This document shows positions 8,178 through 16,349 of a stretch of DNA of 54,453 nt, piece after piece. Origin of the DNA: Caulobacter sp. 17J65-9 (GTDB taxonomy: Bacteria; Pseudomonadota; Alphaproteobacteria; Caulobacterales; Caulobacteraceae); NCBI RefSeq assembly GCF_010975005.1, contig NZ_JAAIVC010000009.1, forward strand, positions 1 through 54,453. The letters run 5' to 3'. Every line of letters starts with the position of its first letter. Position 1 is the first letter of the stretch. The position numbers were made by a program, and so were the translations under genes. The notes under the pieces are model-generated. The model was not told where the DNA came from. It did no database searches and worked only from the letters and a program-made list of their open reading frames with translations.

Positions 8178-9122
8178 ATGACCGACGCCGCCGCGCCGAA
8201 AAAGGGCTGGTTCCAGCGCCTGACCGAGGGGCTCTCGCGCTCCTCCAAGCAGATGACCGAGCAGGTCGTCTCCACCTTCGTGAAGAAGCCGCTGGACCAG
8301 GAGGCCCTGGACCAGCTGGAGGAGCACCTGATCGAGTCCGACCTCGGGCCGGACGCCGCCGCGCGTATCACCGAGCGGTTCAAGGCGCTGCGCTTCGGCA
8401 AGGTGTCGGACGAGCAAGAGGTGAAGGAGGCGCTGGCCGAGGCGGTCGCCGCCGAACTGCTGCCGCGCCAGGCGAGCTTCGACCCGCTGTCGGGGCCCAA
8501 GCCCTACGTCGTGCTGTTCGTCGGCGTGAACGGTTCGGGCAAGACCACGACGCTGGGCAAGATCGCCGCCGACCTGACCCGCAAGGGCGCCAAGGTCATG
8601 GTGGTGGCCGGCGACACCTTCCGCGCCGCCGCGGTCGAGCAGCTGAAAATCTGGGCCGAGCGGGCCGGGGCCGGCTTCGAGGCGCGCGGGACCGGGGCCG
8701 ACGCGGCCGGGCTGGCCTTCGACGCGCTGGAGAAGGCCAAGGCCGAGGGCTACGACGTGGTGCTGATCGACACCGCCGGGCGGCTGCAGAACAAGCAGGC
8801 CCTGATGGACGAGCTGCTCAAGGTCGTGCGTGTGCTGAAGAAGGTCGATGCGGACGCTCCGCACGAGACCCTGCTGGTGCTGGACGCCACCGTGGGCCGC
8901 AACGCGCTCGCCCAGGAACAGATTTTCGGCCGGACGGCCTACGTCTCCGGCATCGTGATGACAAAATTGGACGGCACTGCCCGGGGCGGCGTGCTGGTCC
9001 CCGTGGCCCAGGCGTCCGACGCCCCGATCAAGCTGATCGGGGTCGGTGAAGGGATCGACGACCTGCAGCCGTTCGACGCGCGCGCCTTCTCGCGCTCGCT
9101 GGTCGGTCTCGACGCGGGCTGA
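8178..9122 (+). CDS. ftsY: signal recognition particle receptor FtsY
   Basis: A 314-residue SRP-type GTPase that docks ribosome-nascent chain-SRP complexes at the inner membrane. It has a short basic N-terminus rather than the long acidic A domain of E. coli, then the helical N domain (about 20-100) and the G domain. The P-loop GVNGSGKT is at 116-123, and DTAGRLQNK and the TKLDGTARGG closing motif are all present. It lies between mtaB and the septation protein gene, with an 11-base gap to the latter, which suggests an mtaB-ftsY-ispZ operon. Confidence 0.97.
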   Translation: MTDAAAPKKGWFQRLTEGLSRSSKQMTEQVVSTFVKKPLDQEALDQLEEHLIESDLGPDAAARITERFKALRFGKVSDEQEVKEALAEAVAAELLPRQASFDPLSGPKPYVVLFVGVNGSGKTTTLGKIAADLTRKGAKVMVVAGDTFRAAAVEQLKIWAERAGAGFEARGTGADAAGLAFDALEKAKAEGYDVVLIDTAGRLQNKQALMDELLKVVRVLKKVDADAPHETLLVLDATVGRNALAQEQIFGRTAYVSGIVMTKLDGTARGGVLVPVAQASDAPIKLIGVGEGIDDLQPFDARAFSRSLVGLDAG

Positions 9123-9133
9123 GGAGTAGAAGC

Positions 9134-9727
9134 GTGGACGCCAAGAAAGCCCAGTGGGTCAGAGCCGCCGTCGATTACGGCGCGCCGATCGCCTTCGCCC
9201 TGACCTTCTATCCGACCAAGGACTTCATGCTGGCCACCGAGGTCCTGGTGGTCGCGTCGGTCCTGGCCCTGGCGGTCGGCTTCCTGGTCGAGAAGCGGGT
9301 CGCGCTGCTGCCGTTGTTCGCCGGCGTCATCGCCATCGTGTTCGGGGCCGCGGCGTTGATCTTCCACAACGAGAGCTTCGTGAAGATCAAGCTGACCGTG
9401 ATCAACGCCGCGCTGGCGGCGGTGATGCTGGGCGGCCTGGTCCTGAGGAAGAACCCGATGAAGGTGCTGTTCGGCGAGAGCCTGCGCCTGGCCGAGGACG
9501 CCTGGCGGGTGCTGATGCTGCGCTACGGCCTCTACTTCCTCACCGTCGCGGTGGTGAACGAGGCGGTCTGGCGCACCCAGACGGACTCCACCTGGGTGAC
9601 CTTCCGCATGATCCTGCTGCCGCTGGCGATCGTGTTCTCCCTGACGCAGGTGCCCTTCATGATGAAGCACATGCAGAAGGACGGCGACGAGAACGCCACC
9701 CCGGAACCGCCGGACCCGGGGTTCTGA
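9134..9727 (+). CDS. ispZ: septation protein A (IspZ/YciB family inner-membrane protein)
   Basis: A 197-residue polytopic membrane protein with about five to six hydrophobic segments. It carries the family pattern of a long C-terminal YFLTVAVVNEAVWR helix. YciB/IspZ proteins affect cell envelope integrity and septation; the molecular function is unsettled. The start is GTG at 9134 with GAGGAG at 9121-9126 overlapping the ftsY stop, so translational coupling to ftsY is likely. A REP-like inverted repeat begins 30 bases after its stop codon. Confidence 0.9.
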   Translation: MDAKKAQWVRAAVDYGAPIAFALTFYPTKDFMLATEVLVVASVLALAVGFLVEKRVALLPLFAGVIAIVFGAAALIFHNESFVKIKLTVINAALAAVMLGGLVLRKNPMKVLFGESLRLAEDAWRVLMLRYGLYFLTVAVVNEAVWRTQTDSTWVTFRMILLPLAIVFSLTQVPFMMKHMQKDGDENATPEPPDPGF

Positions 9728-9756
9728 GCTCGGCCTTGCCGAACACTTTCAAAGGG

Positions 9757-9887
9757 CGTCATCCCGGAAAGCGCGCAGCGCTTATCCGGGACCCAGCAAG
9801 CGCGACCTGAACGCTGCGAACAGCGGCTGCAACAAGCGCCGCGCTTGCTGGGTCCCGGCTCTCCGCTGCGCTACGGCCGGGATGACG
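9757..9887. repeat. REP/MITE-like long inverted repeat
   Basis: Two arms of about 48 bases (9757-9804 and 9840-9887) face each other. The outer ends are CGTCATCCCGG and CCGGGATGACG, and the inner ends are CCGGGACCCAGCAAGCGCG and CGCGCTTGCTGGGTCCCGG. The middle parts of the arms match less well. No transposase is present, so it looks like a non-autonomous palindromic element of the REP or MITE kind. It lies between two convergent genes and enters the coding end of the NUDIX gene. Confidence 0.8.
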
Positions 9888-10470
9888 GATATTTTGAGGT
9901 CTCGGCCTCCGCCGGATTCCCATACGGCGCAAACCGCGCCTCGAGCCGGCTCTCCTCGAACGCCTTCAGCGACCAGCCGACGGAGTGGAAGGCCAGCGCC
10001 TTCCACGGAATGTGCGCCCACCAGAACAGCACGGCGTCCAGGCTTTCCGGCCCCGCCGCGACCTCCGGCGTGACCAGCCGGGCGCGGTGGAAGATCTGCA
10101 CCTGGCTGCGGTGCGGCACGTCGTAGAGCGCCAGCACTCCGTCCAGCTCGATCTCGCAGCAGGCCTCCTCGCGCGCCTCGCGCTTCACGGCGTGAGCGAC
10201 CGTCTCGTTCTCCTCCATGTAGCCGGCCGGCAGGGTCCAGTAGCCGCGGCGCGGAAAGATCGCGCGCCGGCACAGCAGCACGCGGATCTCCTCCAGCGGC
10301 ACGGCGTCGGGCCCGAACGGCGCGCCGGTCTCGCTCCAGACCGCGACCGCGCCGACCACGATCTTCGGGTTCACATAGTCGATGAAACCGCAGTGGTCGC
10401 AGACCCGCCGCTCGCGGTCCTCGTCGGGCGGAATCCTTATGGAGAAGGCGGGCTGCAGCGGCTCGGTCAT
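9871..10470 (-). CDS. NUDIX hydrolase with zinc-ribbon-like N-terminus
   Basis: A 199-residue protein. A Cys pair (CDHCGF, Cys24 and Cys27) and the following YVNPK motif resemble the small N-terminal metal-binding part of NADH-pyrophosphatase-like NUDIX proteins. The NUDIX box runs from Gly83 (GYMEENE ... REAREEA), with the metal-binding REAREE intact but the following Gly replaced by Cys104. It probably hydrolyses a nucleoside diphosphate derivative; the substrate is unknown. The ATG at 10468-10470 (MTEPLQP) suits the family better than the in-frame ATG 24 bases upstream. The last residues (PSSRP) and the stop codon are encoded by the right arm of the inverted repeat, so its C-terminus was reshaped by the repeat. 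Confidence 0.85.
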   Translation of the reverse strand: MTEPLQPAFSIRIPPDEDRERRVCDHCGFIDYVNPKIVVGAVAVWSETGAPFGPDAVPLEEIRVLLCRRAIFPRRGYWTLPAGYMEENETVAHAVKREAREEACCEIELDGVLALYDVPHRSQVQIFHRARLVTPEVAAGPESLDAVLFWWAHIPWKALAFHSVGWSLKAFEESRLEARFAPYGNPAEAETSKYPSSRP

Positions 10471-10578
10471 CGTCGCCTCACGGCTTCCGTGCACGGACGG
10501 ATGTCGCCGAACCGTCGCAGAACCATGTTAACTTGAAAATCTCCGAGACAGGGCCCTCTGCAAACACTGGGGACGACC

Positions 10579-11232
10579 ATGGCCAAGGCGAAGAAGAAGT
10601 CCGCCAAGGGGAGCGAGGGGCCGCTCGACGGTTCGCCGAGCCACCTGCTGCACCGCGTGCTGCAGATCGCCCTGGACGTCTACGGCGAGGAGGCCGGTCC
10701 CGACGGCGTGACCCAGCGCCAGTTCGCGGTGCTGACAGCGGTGTCGGCCGACGAGGGCCTGACCCAGACCGACCTGGTCAAGGCCACCGGCATCGACCGC
10801 TCGACCCTGGCCGACCTGGTCGCCCGCATGATCGGCAAGGGTTTGCTGGCCCGCGAGCGCTCCAACGCCGACGCCCGCGCCAACGTCGTGCGCCTGACCG
10901 ACGCCGGCCGTGAGGCGCTGGAAGCGGCCCGCCCCAAGGTCGAGACCGCTGACGCCCGGATCCTGGCCCTGCTGCCGCGCGGCAAGCGCGACGCCTTCCT
11001 GAACGTGCTCTCGCTCATGGCCAGGGCCGGCGAGGCGGCGGCCGAGATCGTGCCGGCCAACGACCCCGAGGTCGAGCCTGGCAAGAAGCCGAAGAAAGCC
11101 AAGAAGGCGGCGAAGAAGTCGGCCAAGGACCAGGTCAAGGACTCCGGCGAGACCGAAAAGCGCCGCAAGCCGAAGGCCGAGAAACCGGTCAAGGCGCCCA
11201 AGCCGGACAAGAAAAAGAAGAAGGCGGCCTAA
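10579..11232 (+). CDS. MarR family transcriptional regulator with lysine-rich tail
   Basis: A 217-residue protein. Residues about 20-150 form a MarR winged-helix domain (SHLLHRVLQIAL dimer helix, TQRQFAVLTAV, LTQTDLVKATGIDRSTLADLVARMIGKGLL recognition region, wing RSNADARANVVRLT). From about residue 165 to the end the sequence is almost only Lys, Ala and Pro, like histone H1 or the tails of some alphaproteobacterial regulators, and the N-terminus is also basic. The tail probably adds non-specific DNA binding. No ligand can be inferred. It is divergent from the NUDIX gene and 94 bases upstream of the aldehyde dehydrogenase gene, which it might control. Confidence 0.87.
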   Translation: MAKAKKKSAKGSEGPLDGSPSHLLHRVLQIALDVYGEEAGPDGVTQRQFAVLTAVSADEGLTQTDLVKATGIDRSTLADLVARMIGKGLLARERSNADARANVVRLTDAGREALEAARPKVETADARILALLPRGKRDAFLNVLSLMARAGEAAAEIVPANDPEVEPGKKPKKAKKAAKKSAKDQVKDSGETEKRRKPKAEKPVKAPKPDKKKKKAA

Positions 11233-11326
11233 GAACTCGGCCGCCTGCGGAACGCGGCGCCTATTTCGCTCCGGACCCGTACGGCTGTCTGCCGCGTTGA
11301 GCTTCCCGCACAGGGAGAGCCCGGCC

Positions 11327-12808
11327 ATGGACGACGCGGACGCCGCGGGCGCGCAGGCGCTGAAGGCTCAAGGGCGCGCCCTGATCCAGGAGTGCGCCTT
11401 CGTCGCCGGCCGGCGCGTGGCTGCGGCCGACGACGCCCGCGTCGAGGTCGACGACCCGGCCGAGGAGACCGTGCTGGGCGTCGTGCCCGACCTGCCGGCC
11501 GAGGAGGTCGAGAGCGCGATCCGCTCGGCGGCCGAAGCCTTCCCCGCGTGGTCGCGCACGCCCCAGGCCCAGCGCGCCGCCTGCCTGCGCCGCTGGGCCG
11601 CCCTGGTCGACGACAACGAGGCGGGCCTGGCCGCCCTTCTGTCCCTGGAGAACGGCAAGCCGTTCGAGGAGGCGCGCGGCGAGATCCGCTACGCCAACGG
11701 CTTCATCAAGTGGTTCGCGGGCGTCGCCGAGGAACTGCGCGGCGAGGTGGCGGAAAGCCCGCTGCCCGGCCACACCATCCTGACCCTCCGCGAGGCGGTC
11801 GGGCCCGTCGCCGTCATCACCCCCTGGAACTTCCCGGCGGCCATGATCACCCGCAAGCTGGCCGCCGCCTTCGCGGCCGGCTGCACGGCGGTGGTGAAGC
11901 CCGCTTCGCAGACCCCGTTCACGGCGATCGCGCTGTGCGAACTGGCGCTGGAGGCCGGCGTGCCGGAGGGCGCCTTCAGCGTGGTCACCGGCGAGTCCGG
12001 GCGGATCGGCCGGCTGCTGACCGCCTCGCCCCTGATCCGCAAGCTCTCCTTCACCGGATCGACCCCGGTGGGGCGCAGGCTGATGGAGCAGTGCGCCCCG
12101 ACCCTGAAGCGGCTGTCGATGGAGCTGGGCGGCGCCGCGCCTCTGGTGGTGTTTGAGGACGCCGACCTCGACGTCGCGGTGGCCGAGACCCTCAAGGGCA
12201 AGTTCCGCAACGCCGGCCAGACCTGCGTCTGCCCCAACCGCGTCTACGTCCATCGCGAGCTGTTCGCCGCCTTTGTCGAGCAGCTGGCCGACGCGGTCGC
12301 CAACCTGGCCGTAGGCTCGCCGTTCGAGCCCGGCGTGAAGGTCGGCCCGCTGATCGACATGAAGGGCGTGGCCAAGGTCGAGGACCACGTGCGCCTGGCC
12401 CGCGCGTCGGGCGCCGAGGCGGTGGTCGGCGGCGACCGCCACGCCCGCGGCGGCCGCTTCTTCCAGCCGACCGTGCTCGCCGGCGGCGACGACGAGCTGT
12501 TCCGCCGCGAGGAGACCTTCGGGCCGGTCGTGCCGGTGTTTCCCTTCGACGACGAGGCCGAGGCCCTGGCGCGGGCCAACCACAGCGACTTCGGCCTGGC
12601 CGCCTTCGTCTTCACCCGCGACCTCGACCGGGCGTTCCGCTTCGCGCGGGGGCTGGAGGACGGCATCGTCGGCGTCAACGCCGGCCTGATCTCCAACCCG
12701 GTCGTCCCGTTCGGCGGGGTGAAGCAGTCGGGCTTCGGCCGCGAGGGCTCGATCTACGGCATCGACGAATACCTCAGCGTGAAGTCGGTGACGCTGGCGT
12801 TGAGGTGA
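11327..12808 (+). CDS. gabD: NAD(P)-dependent succinate-semialdehyde dehydrogenase
   Basis: A 493-residue aldehyde dehydrogenase of the GabD type, oxidising succinate semialdehyde to succinate. Visible elements are the cofactor motif TPWNFP (165-170), the KPA adenine-binding region (191-193), SFTGST (241-246), the general base Glu266 in MELGG and the nucleophile Cys300 in GQTCVCPNR. The ATG at 11327 follows GGGAGAG at a good distance; an in-frame ATG 30 bases earlier lacks such a site. GabD is the closest functional guess, since a related semialdehyde substrate cannot be excluded. It ends two bases before a convergent gene. Confidence 0.85.
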   Translation: MDDADAAGAQALKAQGRALIQECAFVAGRRVAAADDARVEVDDPAEETVLGVVPDLPAEEVESAIRSAAEAFPAWSRTPQAQRAACLRRWAALVDDNEAGLAALLSLENGKPFEEARGEIRYANGFIKWFAGVAEELRGEVAESPLPGHTILTLREAVGPVAVITPWNFPAAMITRKLAAAFAAGCTAVVKPASQTPFTAIALCELALEAGVPEGAFSVVTGESGRIGRLLTASPLIRKLSFTGSTPVGRRLMEQCAPTLKRLSMELGGAAPLVVFEDADLDVAVAETLKGKFRNAGQTCVCPNRVYVHRELFAAFVEQLADAVANLAVGSPFEPGVKVGPLIDMKGVAKVEDHVRLARASGAEAVVGGDRHARGGRFFQPTVLAGGDDELFRREETFGPVVPVFPFDDEAEALARANHSDFGLAAFVFTRDLDRAFRFARGLEDGIVGVNAGLISNPVVPFGGVKQSGFGREGSIYGIDEYLSVKSVTLALR

Positions 12809-12810
12809 CG

Positions 12811-13689
12811 TTAGAAATGCGGGAGATCGCCGCTTTCACCCCCGGCGCTAGCTTTGATTAAGGGCAGGATTACTGCGCCTAGCCACTCGCCCCCCTTGCG
12901 TTGGAGTGTCTCCTCGAGAATCACTCCGCCTTCGCCCAGGACGAGCCGATAATGTGCTGAAAGAAATGCGAGAGGAAAATTGGGTACTTCTACGGGAAAC
13001 GATTGGAATATCTCGGACTTCGGGATCTGAAATCCATCTCGCATTTGCTCTCCGGTAACGGTCAATTCTCCCAGTTGCCTCGTTGGCCGGCCATCTCCGA
13101 TCTGACCGGTCTCTTCATAGCGCTTCAGCATTGCCGACTGGTGGGCTTGGATGCTGGCTACCAGGCGCTCAGCTGCGGCAAGCTGTAGGGCGGACAAATG
13201 AGCACGCAGCTGGGCGCAGCTCGCGGCATCATCGGGGCCGACAGGTAACGATGCTTGGGCGCGGGTGCCGAGTAAGGCGAGGACTTCTGCTGGCTGATTC
13301 GGCTGCTCCCCTCCGTTCCTCCGGGCCGTTAGAGAGACAAACAAAACATCGTAATCGTTTGCGGTGTGGCCCGCATGGGCGATGTAATTGTCCCGCAGTC
13401 TAAGAAGTGAATCGTGAATAGTGCGGTCAAAGCCTGCAATCCCTCGCGGCGAAAAATGCCTGTTAATTCCACGATCCGCATCGGTAGCGGCCTCGAATGC
13501 GCGAGCGTAGCTCACGACAATCCCGGAAAATAAAGCTGATCGCGCGTAATCATTGGGCGCTGCAAAAAGGTGGTCCAATGCTTCGAGACATTGTCTCGCA
13601 CTGACGAACGCTCCGAGAGCAGCAATGCCTTCGACCCTGGCCGTAGCAGCATCCTTACGCGTTGGGGCACCTTCAGGGGTCTCGTTCAC
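12811..13689 (-). CDS. orphan protein with HEPN-like Rx5H motif, atypical composition
   Basis: A 292-residue protein that I do not recognise by name. The start is GTG (13687-13689) with only a weak ribosome site. The N-terminal half is helical and holds SLLRLRDNYIAHAGH, in which Arg99 and His105 form the R-x4-6-H motif of HEPN ribonucleases and HEPN-like proteins, with Asp/Asn directly after the Arg. The C-terminal half is mixed alpha/beta without a known motif. The reading frame is plainly less GC-rich at third positions than its neighbours and sits between the ends of two ordinary genes, which suggests horizontal acquisition. A role in defence or toxin-type RNA cleavage is only an inference; no antitoxin-like partner gene is adjacent. 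Confidence 0.7.
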   Translation of the reverse strand: MNETPEGAPTRKDAATARVEGIAALGAFVSARQCLEALDHLFAAPNDYARSALFSGIVVSYARAFEAATDADRGINRHFSPRGIAGFDRTIHDSLLRLRDNYIAHAGHTANDYDVLFVSLTARRNGGEQPNQPAEVLALLGTRAQASLPVGPDDAASCAQLRAHLSALQLAAAERLVASIQAHQSAMLKRYEETGQIGDGRPTRQLGELTVTGEQMRDGFQIPKSEIFQSFPVEVPNFPLAFLSAHYRLVLGEGGVILEETLQRKGGEWLGAVILPLIKASAGGESGDLPHF

Positions 13690-13758
13690 TTTGTGGTCTC
13701 GCTGTGAGCGTTGGCTTGTCGGCGCAACTTCACCATAGGGCGTGCGGCGGCAGTGTGC

Positions 13759-14238
13759 CTACAGCGGCAGCTCCGCCCGCTTCACCACCGTGCGCATGGC
13801 CACCGACGAGCTGATCCGGGTCACGCCTTCGATGCGGGTCAGGGCGTGCGAGTGCACCCGCTCCAGGTCCTCGACGTCGCGCACCACCAGGCGCAGCAGG
13901 TAGTCCGAGCCGCCGGTCATCAGGTAGCACTCGGCCACCTCGGGCACGGCGCGGATCGCCTTCTCGAACGCCGCCAGCGCCGGGGCGGCCAGCGAGGCCA
14001 GGGTGACGGTGACGAACACCGACAAAGGCAGGCCCACGGCGCGCTCGTCGATCACCGCGGCGTAGCGGCTGATCACGCCCCTTTCCTCAAGCCCCCGCAC
14101 CCGCCTCAGGCACGCCGACTCGGAAAGGTTGGCCGCCTTGGCCAGTTGCACGTTGGTGGCTCGCCCGTCGCGCTGGAGCAGTCGCAGCAGCTTGCGGTCG
14201 GTCGCGTCCAGAGTCGCAGAATCCGTCACCAAACGCAC
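13759..14238 (-). CDS. Lrp/AsnC family regulator, probable regulator of ald
   Basis: A 159-residue protein with an N-terminal AsnC-type helix-turn-helix (LDATDRKLLRLLQRDGRATNVQLAKAANLSESACLRRV split over residues about 10-47) and a C-terminal RAM effector domain (about 70-150). These proteins form octamers and respond to amino acids. It is transcribed divergently from alanine dehydrogenase with 107 bases between the starts, the classic arrangement for an alanine-responsive Lrp homologue that activates ald. The link is contextual. Confidence 0.9.
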   Translation of the reverse strand: MRLVTDSATLDATDRKLLRLLQRDGRATNVQLAKAANLSESACLRRVRGLEERGVISRYAAVIDERAVGLPLSVFVTVTLASLAAPALAAFEKAIRAVPEVAECYLMTGGSDYLLRLVVRDVEDLERVHSHALTRIEGVTRISSSVAMRTVVKRAELPL

Positions 14239-14345
14239 CTTTGCAGCAAGGATCCTCCGTTTTTGCGGCCCTGCGCCGCAAAGAACAACAAAAATCCGTC
14301 TCGCGCCCGGCGCTACAAAGCGCGGCCGAATAGGGAGAAGACAAA

Positions 14346-15458
14346 ATGCGCGTGGGCGTCCCCAAGGAGATCAAGCCGAACGAGCACCGGGTGGGCCTGA
14401 CCCCCGCCGCGGCGCGTGAGTACGTCCACCACGGCCACGAGGTGCTGATCGAAACCAACGCCGGGATCGGCGCGGGCTTCACCGACGAGGCCTTCGTGGC
14501 CGCCGGCGCCAAGATCGTCCCGAACGCCGACGCGGTGTTCGAGCAGGCCGAAATGATCGTGAAGGTGAAGGAGCCGCAGCCGGTCGAGTGGGCCAAGCTG
14601 AAGCCGCACCATATCCTCTACACCTACCTGCACCTGGCGCCGGATCCGGAGCAGACCAAGGGCCTGATCGCCTCGGGCTGCGCCGCCATCGCCTACGAGA
14701 CCGTCACCGACGACAAGGGCGGCCTGCCGCTGCTGGCCCCGATGTCGGAAGTCGCCGGCCGCCTGGCCGCCGTCTCGGCCGCCGACACCCTGCTGAAGCA
14801 CAACGGCGGCATGGGCCTGCTGCTGTCGGGCGTCCCGGGCGTCGAGTCGGCCCGCGTGGTCGTGCTGGGCGGCGGCGTGGTCGGCGCCAACGCCGCGCGC
14901 ATGTGCATGGGCCTGAACGCCGACGTCGTGGTGCTGGAGCGCTCGCTGTCCCGCATGCGCGAGCTGGACGACCAGTTCAACGGCCGGGTCCAGACCCGCT
15001 TCTCCACCGTCGACGCGGTCGAGGAAGAGATCCTGAAGGCCGACGTGGTGATCGGCGCGGTCCTGACCGCCGGCGCCGCCGCGCCGAAGCTGGTCAAGAA
15101 GTCCCACCTGTCGCGCATGAAGCCGGGCGCGGTGCTGGTCGACGTGTCGATCGACCAGGGCGGCTGCTTCGAGACCTCGCGTCCGACCACCCACGCCGAG
15201 CCGACCTACGTCATCGACGGGATCGTGCACTACTGCGTGGCCAACATGCCGGGCGCGGTGCCGAAGACCTCGTCGCAGGCCCTCAACAACGCCACCCTGC
15301 CGTTCGGCCTGGCGCTGGCCAACAAGGGCCTGAAGGCTCTGGAAGAGAACAAGCACCTGGCCCGCGGCCTGAACGTGCTGGGCGGCAAGCTCACCCACCC
15401 GGCCGTGGCCGAGGCGCTGAACCTGCCGTTCGAAGACCCGTACCACGCCTGGGGCTGA
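14346..15458 (+). CDS. ald: alanine dehydrogenase
   Basis: A 370-residue NAD-dependent enzyme that converts L-alanine to pyruvate and ammonia. The N-terminus [20 protein letters not shown] is the family signature with the substrate-binding Arg and Lys. The Rossmann fold shows the glycine-rich [13 protein letters not shown], and the [15 protein letters not shown] region near the C-terminus is conserved. Length equals the family norm. AGGGAG precedes the ATG. A strong terminator follows, so it is a single-gene unit opposite the Lrp-type regulator. Confidence 0.96.
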   Translation: MRVGVPKEIKPNEHRVGLTPAAAREYVHHGHEVLIETNAGIGAGFTDEAFVAAGAKIVPNADAVFEQAEMIVKVKEPQPVEWAKLKPHHILYTYLHLAPDPEQTKGLIASGCAAIAYETVTDDKGGLPLLAPMSEVAGRLAAVSAADTLLKHNGGMGLLLSGVPGVESARVVVLGGGVVGANAARMCMGLNADVVVLERSLSRMRELDDQFNGRVQTRFSTVDAVEEEILKADVVIGAVLTAGAAAPKLVKKSHLSRMKPGAVLVDVSIDQGGCFETSRPTTHAEPTYVIDGIVHYCVANMPGAVPKTSSQALNNATLPFGLALANKGLKALEENKHLARGLNVLGGKLTHPAVAEALNLPFEDPYHAWG

Positions 15459-15487
15459 GCCTAGCCTCCAGTCTTGCTGAGTTCGGA

Positions 15488-15518
15488 GGCCCGGTCGCGA
15501 AAGCGGCCGGGCCTTTTT
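15488..15518 (+). terminator. intrinsic terminator of ald
   Basis: GGCCCGGTCGC (15488-15498) and GCGGCCGGGCC (15503-15513) pair over a GAAA tetraloop with one G-T wobble and are followed by TTTTTCTTTC. Confidence 0.92.
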
Positions 15519-15586
15519 CTTTCAACTGAACGCTCGGCACTGCGAGGGCGTTACCTTCCGGCCGATTTCGGTCTAGAAGCCCGGGC

Positions 15587-16348
15587 ATGACGGAACAGCC
15601 AAGCTCGCCATTCGGATTCCGCGACGTCGACCCCGTGGAGAAGGTCGCGCTCGTCCGCGGCGTGTTCGAGCGGGTGGCGTTCCGCTACGACCTGATGAAC
15701 GACCTGATGTCGGCCGGGGTCCACCGCCTGTGGAAGGACGCCGCCGCCGCCAAGCTGAACCCGCAGCCGGGCGAGGTGATCGTCGACTGCGCCGGCGGCA
15801 CCGGCGACATGGCCCGCCGCATCGCCAAGCTGGCCCACCGCGCCCAGCGCCGCCGCGGCGGCCCCGACGCCAAGGTGCTGGTGCTCGACTACAACCAGCA
15901 GATGGTCTCCGAGGGCCGGGCCCGCGGCACCGAGCCGGAGATCGCCTGGGGCGTGGGCGACGCCATGCGCCTGCCGCTGCCCGACGCCTGCGCCGACGCC
16001 TATGTGATCTCCTTCGGCATCCGCAACGTGGCCGACGTGCCCCAGGCGCTGCGCGAGGCGCGCCGGGTGCTGAAGCCCGGCGGGCGGTTCCTGTGCCTGG
16101 AGTTCTCCAAACCGGTCACCGAGCCGCTGCAGAAGGCCTACGACGCCTACTCGTTCAAGGTGATCCCGGCCGTCGGCCAGATGGTCACCAAGGACCGCGA
16201 CTCCTACCAGTACCTGGTCGAGAGCATCCGCCGCTTCCCCGACCAGCGCCGGTTCGCGGCCATGATGGCCGAGGCCGGCTTCGCCAAGCCGACCTGGACC
16301 AACTTCACCGGCGGCGTCGCGGCGCTGCACCACGGCTGGGCGCTCTGA
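15587..16348 (+). CDS. ubiE: ubiquinone/menaquinone biosynthesis C-methyltransferase UbiE
   Basis: A 253-residue SAM-dependent methyltransferase acting on 2-polyprenyl-6-methoxy-1,4-benzoquinol (and demethylmenaquinone where present). The signature [16 protein letters not shown] appears as [16 protein letters not shown]. The SAM-binding motif [12 protein letters not shown] and the [10 protein letters not shown] motif are intact. It is followed directly by ubiB, whose TTG start lies one base after the ubiE stop codon, so the two are co-translated. Confidence 0.95.
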   Translation: MTEQPSSPFGFRDVDPVEKVALVRGVFERVAFRYDLMNDLMSAGVHRLWKDAAAAKLNPQPGEVIVDCAGGTGDMARRIAKLAHRAQRRRGGPDAKVLVLDYNQQMVSEGRARGTEPEIAWGVGDAMRLPLPDACADAYVISFGIRNVADVPQALREARRVLKPGGRFLCLEFSKPVTEPLQKAYDAYSFKVIPAVGQMVTKDRDSYQYLVESIRRFPDQRRFAAMMAEAGFAKPTWTNFTGGVAALHHGWAL

Positions 16349-16349
16349 C

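Noticed and set aside
9757-9887. CRISPR array or insertion sequence
   Set aside because: Only one inverted pair is present, with no spaced direct repeats and no transposase; it is a palindromic element instead.
13083-13403. A plus-strand gene inside the HEPN-like gene
   Set aside because: No start signal or motif; the minus-strand frame is longer and has a coherent helical protein with the Rx5H motif.
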